From contig JAKSZP010012107.1 of the NCBI GenBank assembly GCA_022478985.1, forward strand, positions 1-64,000: 64,000 nt of DNA, read 5' to 3'. The translations under genes were made by a program, and so were the position numbers. How positions within the stretch are numbered: position 1 is the first letter of the stretch; each line of letters starts with the position of its first letter. The notes beneath the pieces are model-generated. The model saw only the letters and a program-made list of their open reading frames with translations, ran no database searches and was not told the DNA's origin. Shown here in pieces: positions 56,775 through 64,000 of this stretch. This DNA is from Massospora cicadina. Taxonomy: Eukaryota; Entomophthoromycota; Entomophthoromycetes; Entomophthorales; Entomophthoraceae.

Positions 56775-57640
56775 GGAGTACCAGTCTTTTTTGCATTAGC
56801 TCCTTCAGGGTCTCAAACGCGGCCTTATGTTCAGCTTTCCAACGAAAGGGGGTGCTCTTAGCTAAGAGTTGGACAAGGGGCTCGATGATCTGGGAGAATT
56901 TTGGGATAAATTGATAGTAAACTCTCATCATGCTTAAAAATACCTGTATGTTACAAAGGGTTTTAGGCGCTGCAATCTTGAATTTTGCTTCGACATTATA
57001 TTGTAGAGGTTCTATCCCAGCTTGGGAGATAATCTGCCCAAGAAAATCCAGCTTCTTCCGGAAAAAATACACTTGGAGGGCTTTAGTATGATATTAGATG
57101 CCTGCAAGCGTTGAAACACCTCCTTTAGATGTGTGAGATGCTCGTTGTACGTCTTGGACAAAACTGTGATGTCATCGAGTTAGACAATCACACAGCTCAG
57201 CTTAAGGTCCTAGAGAATGTTATCCATCGCAAGCTGAAAAGTAGCAGGAGCATTACACAACCAATGAGGTAGCTGAGTGGGTTGGAAAAAACCCTCGCTG
57301 AAGATAAGGGTGCACTTCTCCTGATCCTGTGGAGAAAAATCCATCTGCCAGTAACCGCTAGCCATGTCCATGGCAGAGAAGAGTTTAGACCCAGAGAGTT
57401 GGGACAGAGCGTCATCAATGTGAAGGATAAGGTAAAATCCTCCTTAGTGAGGGTGATCATTTGCGATAGTCCATCACTACCTACCTCCATTTTTTTTATA
57501 ATAGGAGAGGGGATGACCAAGGGCTTTAGAGACACTATCAACCCAGCGTCCAGCAGCTGTTTAATCTCCGTCCACATCTGTAGCTCATCTACTTTTGATT
57601 TTTGGTAGGGTTTGGAGTGTATGGGTAAAGACTACCTGAT
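56775..57640 (-). pseudogene. F reverse transcriptase
   Basis: Frames 56775-57072 and 57197-57577 contain SLPWTWLAVTGRW-type text in one frame and KCIFF.KKLDFLGQIIS, DIQVFL-like NIQVFLSMM..YYQFIPKF in the other. The active site near 57175 reads V-stop-LDDITV, with the Tyr codon a stop. It ends at L-V-L-R-H beside the GTGGC duplication. Confidence 0.8.
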
Positions 57641-58364
57641 GTCAATTATATGATTCCAACACTTTATGTGCCCATAGTCAGTGTCAGATTTGAAGAAAAT
57701 GTCACTGTAGGATTAGAGAAGGCTGTGGACTTTATCCAGCTCAGCTGAGATTAGATCATCATAAATATGAACATTAGGCAGAGTACACAATGATTGGTCA
57801 GCGGATAAGCCCATATCCGCCATAGACCTGATACAGAGAACTTACTTGATGTCCTTAAAGGGAATCAGCATGCCTCTTCCGATCTCCTGATGCTTTTTTA
57901 CAACCATATCCTTCTTAGTGAGATTGCCCAGCAAGAGGTTGATACGTTTTGATAGGCTGGGTCTAGAAAGCCTAACAGAACTCTGGGCTTCAAAAGACTA
58001 ACTCTATCAATGCTATTTAGGTGCATTAGGCGCTTGTGTGAGATTTGCAAAGTAATCTTAATGTCAACTACCTTTGTTCACCAGCCTTGATGACTACCAC
58101 TTCAGAAGCATAGAAAGGGATTTCCTTCAAGGCGTACACTGATTGAGGAACCACTTTTTTATGCCGTCCTTCCATGGTTTTTTTAGGTTAATAAGAAAGA
58201 GGGATACTCAACAATGCAAGCATAATCCTTTTTTATTAAGCTCCTCATTGGTCAAAATCAAGGGGAACCTCGTAGTTAAGCAGGATGGGATATCCTTCTC
58301 TAAGTTAATAATCCCTTTATATTTAAGCATGAACTGGGTACCATTGAGTAGATCATAAGTAATG
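57641..58364 (-). pseudogene. F protease-RT linker
   Basis: Aligns with the B linker at 17900-18650 in short blocks; no enzyme motif. Contains the word CCCATAGTCAGTGTCA also found in M, next to the X1 site. Confidence 0.5.
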
Positions 58365-58600
58365 TTAACCAGGGCCACTGCTGGAGCTGAAAAGGTGAAC
58401 TTCCCAAAACTGATGGGCAGAGAAGAGTAGACCCAATGTTATAGTGTTGTTTGGGCCCACAGTCCCAAATGTTTGATTGTAGTTGAGGTCAGGGGCCAGT
58501 TTCATTCTTTTAATAAGTTTTGATGACACAACGTTCACTGAGGGACCCAGTGTCAAGGATAGCCTAACCTGCACTCCATTGATGATGACCTCCACTTTTT
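58365..58600 (-). pseudogene. F retropepsin
   Basis: The open frame from 58595 gives MEVIINGVQVRLSLT and, after the site, NVVSSKLIKRMKLAPDLNYNQTFGTVGPN. The DTG itself (I-L-D-T-G-S) is in the next frame at about 58545-58565, so a one-base slip splits the active-site loop. Confidence 0.8.
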
Positions 58601-60110
58601 TAAGGTTTCACTCAAGTTGGGGAAGGAGCGAGGACCTCCTTTAAATGGAGAGTAGAAGCAAGTCTTTTGGCAGTCTCTGGGTAAGACTCCTATATACTGC
58701 TGGGTGTGAACACACTTTGATTAGGTCAGATCAAGGTGGCAACGAGATGGTCAGCTTCAATGGCAGTGTAAATGACCTAAAAACCCCTCAACACTTGACA
58801 GAGATAAGTTTAGCAGGGGATCCTAGCAAAATCCACTATCTAAGGGTTCAGCCTATTGGGTACCTACACTTCAACTAGGCTCATAAACATAGTGACTGAC
58901 ATCTACACAACTCCCTTCAGCTTCTTCATTAGAGGGATTCCCAATGTACGTCAAAGATTATATAGGTAGGAAAGTATGTTCAGGTCTCCCTTGTTAAAAG
59001 GGAGGTCCTGGGGGCGTTCAATTACTTGGATAACTTTTGAGGAGACGTTGTAGTTAGGGATCTACACTTAGACTTTGATGAAGGGGGTTTGGGCTGCCCC
59101 ATGGCTAAAGGCTTTGAGCTAGAGATGGCCGGAGGGGATGATGAGAAGGGTAGAAAAATTGCCTTGGCGGGACGTGACAATTGAGGAATTTTGGAAGGCC
59201 GCTCTGACGAAGGAGATTAGCAAGTCAAAGTGATAGCTAATTTCACTGGCTGCACTTTGGAAGCTGGAGATGGATGGGAGCGCTGTCCCATCAATGCAAA
59301 TATCCTCTGCCTATCTGCACATGGTTAGGAAATTATTGTTGCATCAGCTCTGTGAGAGATGATTTTTAAAGGTAGACAGCCATAGAAGAGGCTGGAGGGG
59401 CTATAATAGAATTTCGCCTCAGAGCTTCTTGCATAGTATCACTTTCATATTAGTTGGCCATAGCTAACAAGGCTTCCTTGATATCCCATGTATTTAGGAA
59501 GAATCACTCAATGACAGATATATGTATTGTCAAAGAGGGATGAGACGCCAATACAGCCAAAACAGCAGCAATAGCATCGTCAAGAGGGAGCATTTTGGCA
59601 AACAACAGAGGTTGAGCTTTACTATAAAGTCACGTAACAAAAGAGGTGATTGATTCTTCCTCTTTCAGACTAAGTCGCATTAAGACCTGTTTTTGTATTT
59701 GCAAGCTCGTTGGGGTATCAAAATCCTTGATATTTTTTTACCTCATCCCAATTTTTAATGATGTTCATATAAGGTTCCATCACTTCTTGAGCGGAGTAGC
59801 TAAGGCAGGGGAGGATGTGCCTTAATTTTGGGAATCAGTTGTCCCTTACATAACAACCTCATACATGAAGAGGAATGAGGCATGCTACCCTCACCTGGGG
59901 TAAATTTATCTCTGAAAGGGGGTTTGGCAATAACTGGACAGCCTCATGAGAGTCTTGGCATGTGCGCTGTTTGAGGGTTTAAGTCAGGAAAGTGCGATGG
60001 CTAACTGATGGGCAAGAGCATCTAACTGAGGATCAGAGGAAGCAGGGAGTTGTGAGGGTTATTATCCCAACACCCTCCATTTTTAATAATTGTTTTGTGG
60101 TGTACTACCC
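58601..60110 (-). pseudogene. F Gag, capsid region without collagen-like half
   Basis: Around 59450-59740 the minus strand reads Q-K-Q-V-L-M-R-L-S-L-K-E-E-E-S-I and LPLDDAIAAVLAVLASHPSLT, matching the B and D capsid. From PBS to capsid only about 250 bases remain, so there is no room for the coiled-coil/collagen part. No CCHC knuckle was found between 58620 and 59400. Confidence 0.65.
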
Positions 60111-60113
60111 CTT

Positions 60114-60126
60114 GTAGTGAGCACCA
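60114..60126 (-). other. F primer-binding site
   Basis: Coding strand TGGTGCTCACTAC, two bases from the LTR, identical to D. Confidence 0.88.
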
Positions 60127-60128
60127 CT

Positions 60129-60859
60129 TGTTGGAAACCAGGCTTTTTGTTGGTTTACTGATGCATTTGCACACCTGAATTTCAACAATTATTTTCAGGA
60201 GAAGTATTTTTCTCTACTGCGAGATAATATATTGTAGGTGGTTATTTGACCACTTATAGCTAAACTAGCAATAATAAATAAACTCAAAGGACTGTATTTA
60301 TATGAATTGTATCAGAAACTGTGGGAGGGGGTTAATAAGAGAACCTTATTAATATCTTCGTGCTTAGTATTTAATTGTGTTAAGTCTCAAAGTCCAAATT
60401 AGGCTATGAATGACCAAATTAGGGAATATGGGAATTTGACCCATCAAAGCACTTAAGACTTGCCTTGCTTTAACGAAACAGCTGATGGAGGGTGATGTCA
60501 TGTAGGATAATTCTGTGAGGTAAGGGTTTAATATAAAATACTCATTTATTGGGCAGGAAAATATTTGCATCTTGAGGATCCACTCTAACCCTATAAAAGG
60601 GGCTGTTCTCCGCAGTGTAGGTTGAACTAAATTAATTATAAGATGGGGAGGGACCTCCAAATGGCTCCCTTGATTCCGCCGATGATTTGGAGTAACGCTG
60701 CTACCCAAACTCGTGCTATATTCCTGAGAAGTATAAATCAAGGTAATACCTTGATTTGAGGGGTTCTTCCAAGAATTGGCCAAGGGCGTTTGGCCGATTT
60801 TATCATTATTTTCATCCAAAACGCCTTTTTACAATATTGGACTTGAAAAAAGTGTATCA
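60129..60859 (-). repeat. F 5' LTR
   Basis: 731 bases, TGTTGG..GTATCA in plus-strand reading. CCCTATAAAAGGGGC on the plus strand near 60590. ACCTT follows at 60860-60864. Confidence 0.93.
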
Positions 60860-60864
60860 ACCTT

Positions 60865-62640
60865 TCCAATAGCAGAGATCCTTGATTTATTTGAAAGGTT
60901 TTCTGTTTCTTTATATCACAAAGTATTGTGGGCTTCTATTATAGCTTGTACCCAATTTGAAGGGCATAAATAAGGTAAACAGTATGTTCTGACTTTCTTG
61001 TAAAATATACCTTAATAGCTTTCGTGTTTTGCAAGCGTCAATTCAGAACTTTTGGAATATTTCATCTTTGTCCTCCCAAAAGTCCAGCTTCATGAGTAGG
61101 CCATGCAACTATTCATCTTTTCTTTTGTTCAAATGGAGCAAAGGCAGTTGATCAATCCAACCATGATTAAATGTTTCATTCCTGCTCAATGATCATTAGT
61201 CATGTCATAATGCTTTAAATTAAGAGCCCATCGGGTATACTTCCAGTAGAATCTTTCATATTCTGAAGCCACTTCAAAGAAGCTTGGTTCATAACTACAG
61301 CTAATTTTTACCATATAGGTAGGGCCAAAGATGTTTACTGTAAAAAGAATTACTAGGCAATCCTTCTCAATGAGATCGTGGGTTTGCTCAGCTTATGTGA
61401 GCATTTTGTTGTATTAGGACATTGGGTAATAAATGCTTTCATTTTTCAACTGTTAGATAATGGCCTCTATGGCTTAATCAGATGCATCTTTAAAAAGGAG
61501 CTACCCATGATTTGGGTGTCACAAAATTGCTCATGTTTTAATAAATCCTTCATTGTCTTGAACGCTATTTTCTGTTCACTCTCCATAAAAAGAAGTACTT
61601 TTGCACACTTTAAGAACAAGGTGGTTGTCAAGTTGGGTTAAATTAAGTATAAACTGATGGTGTTACCCTATCACTATATGATTTTTATAGCCCCTAAGCC
61701 TCTTTGTCTCAGAAATCATGTAAATCAATTTAGCCTTATTTTATATGGGTTGTATTCCTTCCCATAATATGGCATGTCCTAAGGATTCCAATTTCAGTTG
61801 GAAGAAGTAAACTTTGCGGGTTGGACTTGAAAGGTCTTTCATCATTGAATCAAAGACTTGATAAGTTATAGATAAATGATAAAGGTTTTGAAACAATTTA
61901 ATGTCAACCAAATTAATAATCAAGCAGCTCACTTTGAAATCTTGCTAGGAATGATCCTTCACCCATGAAATGAGGTGAATGTGATACATAATCCCTGGAT
62001 GAGCCAAGCTGCCTGAAATATTCATTCTGTACATATTAAGTCAAATTTCTTGATCTTTAGTCGTCAATTTCATCTGCTAGTAGCTTATGCCAAGGTCCAT
62101 TGCAGAAAAAAGTTTAATACTAAAAGTTAGTCCAAAGCATTGTCTACTTTTGGAATGGGATAGCCATCCTTCTTTGTGAGGCTTTTTAGTTTTCTTTAAT
62201 CCATCAAGATTCTGTGGCCACAATTTTTTGTGTTTATAATATTAGTGGGGAAGACTATGGACTCTGGGAGGGCACAAGTAATCCAGTATCATATAAATTT
62301 TTAGCTCAGTCTTCAAGTAATGGGCCTAGGCCATCAACTTCTTATATAGCTTTAATTTTATTGGACTAAAACCTCCTATCAAACACTGTGTATCTAGTTT
62401 TATTATGACTGTACTTGACATCTGATGTGGAAAGAATATCTTGATAATCTTTAAGTAGATGATTTACCTTCTCAAGTTAATCTTTATTTAAAACATATGT
62501 TATTTGAACTTGGCATACTGCAAAAATTAAGTTATTTTGGTTAGGCCCAAATAGAGTTCATACTAATAAAATTTACCTTTTTAATCTCTTCATTTTGTAT
62601 TAATTTTTTTCTATTATCCTATTAAAAATTTTGACTATAT
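60865..62640 (-). pseudogene. G integrase zinc finger, RNase H and RT relics
   Basis: From the left: YCLPYLCPSNWVQAIIEAHNTL and CYWKG near 60880-60985 (zinc-binding region, as in B and F). Then RNase H words A-E-Q-T-H-D-L-I-E-K-D-C-L-V and TRWALNLKHYDM (61180-61400). The RT follows, with KVYFFQLKLESLGHAIL near 61790 and the YLDD box reading N-L-V-D near 61900. RT N-terminal text runs to about 62330 and linker beyond. Stops throughout. Confidence 0.65.
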
Positions 62641-63440
62641 TCTAAATTTGTTAAGTTTCTGAGTAGTAGTTTTATGCGCCACTGATAAACTGGGGCAAGG
62701 ACACCTGGAAAAATCTTAGTTTAACTATACTGACTCTTTGTCAATGCTAATAATGTATAAAAAGCAGTTCAGATGTAAAATTTAAGGTTATTTTAGTTGC
62801 AACCGCTCTTTGTTTTCGTGGTTATGTCTTTACCTCTTCAGTAACATAAGATGATATGCCTTCTGCAGAATCTACTGATGCTGGGAGCTTTTAATAACTC
62901 GGATATATGTAGAATAACATAAGACAAAGCAGAAACAGTATACTTGGTCAGACAAGAGCAATCCTCTTATGGATTTTTATTATAAAAAAGGTATTATTGT
63001 AATTGAAGAGATATAATATACCTAATTCATGTAAAACGCCTTCATATTGAATCATAAATTATGTCTCAATGAGTATATTTTACTGGATATTGTTCAAGGT
63101 GATTGAAGGAGATGAGAAAACTAATTTTCCAATTTGGATTGGTAAAAAGGTTTAGGCACCTATATCTTTGGTCTTTGTCAGACATTCTCCTTCTTGACTT
63201 AAAAAAAAGAATGTTGGAGGTATGAGTGTTCCCAAATCTGCTACCATGATTGGCCCATCTCCTGCCTGATCATCAAATATTATTGTGGTTATTAATGATA
63301 TGAGTACCAACGGCGAAAAGACCTTGGCAGATTCTCAGTGGAATCCTAACTATTGGAAAAATATGGTTTTTCACAAAAATCGGCTTAAAAAGATAATAAC
63401 TAATAATAGGATTACTCTGACTTCTTGGCAAATTTGAGGT
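62641..63440 (-). pseudogene. G protease-region relic
   Basis: 63110-63160 aligns with the F protease text after the active site (complement of GAAAAGGTGAACTTCC..). The frame 63273-63440 has S-N-P-I-I-S-Y-Y-L-F-K-P where F has S-V-N-V-V-S-S-K-L-I-K. The DTG is not recognisable. It ends at the tandem repeat. Confidence 0.4.
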
Positions 63441-63770
63441 GTGCAATATCGCATGGATCTGAACCTCCATGAGGTGAGAAGATTTTACCTGTTGATGATT
63501 AGGTGCAAATTAACCAATCATTACCACACAGATCTGAATCCTACCAAGGTGAGAAGATTTTACCCATTGATGATTGGGTGCAAATTAACCAATTATTACC
63601 ACATGAGTCTGACCACAGCCAAGGTGAGAAGATTTTACCTGTCAATGATTGAGTGCAAATTAACCAATCATTACCACATGAGTCAAACCACCGCCAAGGT
63701 GAGAAGATTTTACTCGTTGGTGATTGGATACAATTCATCAAATCATTACCCCACGGGTCAGTTTTGCCTC
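63441..63770. repeat. Tandem repeat, four units of 75 bp
   Basis: GGTGAGAAGATTTTAC recurs at 63473, 63548, 63623 and 63698, exactly 75 bases apart. Units share the word GCAAATTAACCAATCATTACC. Because 75 is a multiple of three, both strands keep an open 25-residue repeat (plus strand ..VRRFY.LMI.CKLTNHYH..). There are no unique spacers. It lies in G at the protease/gag border. Confidence 0.93.
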
Positions 63771-64000
63771 AAAATATTTATCTTTGATATGATAGGCTGA
63801 AAGCCTATATTTCCTAATTTAGATGGCTCAGCTTTATATATTCTTGCCTCAAATACCCATGGTCTCAAATTTCAAACTAGTTAAATAGGAAATACTAGTA
63901 TTGAGGAAAGTACCTTCTTTTGGTTTTGCCCCGCTTAAAATAATAAAAAATATATAAACTATAATAAAGCGTTATTTTATACTTTTATTAAAAATTAAGA
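63771..64000. other. AT-rich end of window, nothing assigned
   Basis: Expected position of G gag, but no motif is visible. Confidence 0.5.

Larger units (their letters stand above)
46117..60859 (-). mobile_element. Element F: Ty3/gypsy retrotransposon carrying E
   Basis: LTRs at 46117-46839 and 60129-60859, an exact ACCTT duplication (46112-46116 and 60860-60864), and a primer site at 60114-60126. The minus-strand order is gag (58620-60100), protease, linker, RT (56775-57640), [E], RNase H, integrase and 3' LTR. Without E (8.3 kb) F is about 6.4 kb. It belongs to the same family as M. It lies between the zinc-binding and core parts of the G integrase. Confidence 0.92.
43760..64000 (-). mobile_element. 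Element G: decayed Ty3/gypsy element, extends beyond the window
   Basis: Minus-strand order from the right: gag/protease border (62640-63440), RT (61490-62330), RNase H (61060-61480), integrase zinc-binding part (60865-61050), [F], integrase core (45443-46111), [solo LTR], integrase C-terminus (44436-44786), purine tract (GAGGAGGAAA, 44424-44433) and 3' LTR (43760-44423). Joining across F (ACCTT) and across the solo LTR (TTGCA) gives continuous integrase homology. The LTR and the region after it align with B. Confidence 0.65.

Noticed and set aside
63441..63770. CRISPR-like array
   Set aside because: Units are contiguous 75-bp tandem copies without unique spacers, in eukaryotic retroelement DNA.

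Overview
The window is AT-rich eukaryotic nuclear DNA made almost entirely of transposable elements inserted into one another. I see no convincing host gene, rRNA or functional tRNA. The elements are mostly decayed Ty3/gypsy LTR retrotransposons, plus tRNA-derived SINEs, a short LTR element without coding capacity, and a fragment of a transposon protein family that I associate with invertebrates. The host is uncertain. The chromodomain (chromovirus-type) elements look fungal; the SINEs and the 13.2-13.9 kb fragment look metazoan. A large, TE-swollen genome of either kind would fit.

Region by region. 1-5.86 kb: plus-strand integrase and chromodomain of a chromovirus (A), then a module called K here, meeting head-on a minus-strand fragment (J) with RNase H, RT, protease and a second, inverted K. 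5.86-9.89 kb: gene-free AT-rich DNA with a long inverted repeat, a direct-repeat pair and two SINEs. 9.89-28.94 kb: minus-strand element M. Its RT is split by a transposon fragment (T) and by a roughly 2 kb element (X1). X1 is itself split by full-length element B (target duplication GTGGG), short element L (GACAG) and a solo LTR (AAATT). 28.95-31.3 kb: decayed remnants, including a plus-strand integrase (N).

31.3 kb to the right edge is one large nest. Minus-strand H carries plus-strand D (CCTAG), insertion Y (CATGC), X3 and, by inference, G. G carries a solo LTR (TTGCA) and F (ACCTT). F carries E (GTGGC), and E carries X2, with a SINE in its LTR. That makes up to five levels, and four of the insertions inside the nest beyond H are fixed by exact 5-bp target duplications.

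The coding parts are familiar: Gag, retropepsin, RT, RNase H, integrase and sometimes a chromodomain. Nearly all carry stops, frameshifts or lost catalytic residues, often explicable by C-to-T/G-to-A change. Points of real interest are: (1) X, a roughly 1.95 kb element in three diverged copies sharing an unrecognised protein, two of them flanked by unusually long (about 16-20 bp) target duplications, with K possibly related; (2) collagen-like Gly-X-Y tracts in the Gag of B and D; (3) two perfect hairpins of identical geometry in unrelated sequences. All alignments were made by eye, so boundaries given as approximate are estimates.
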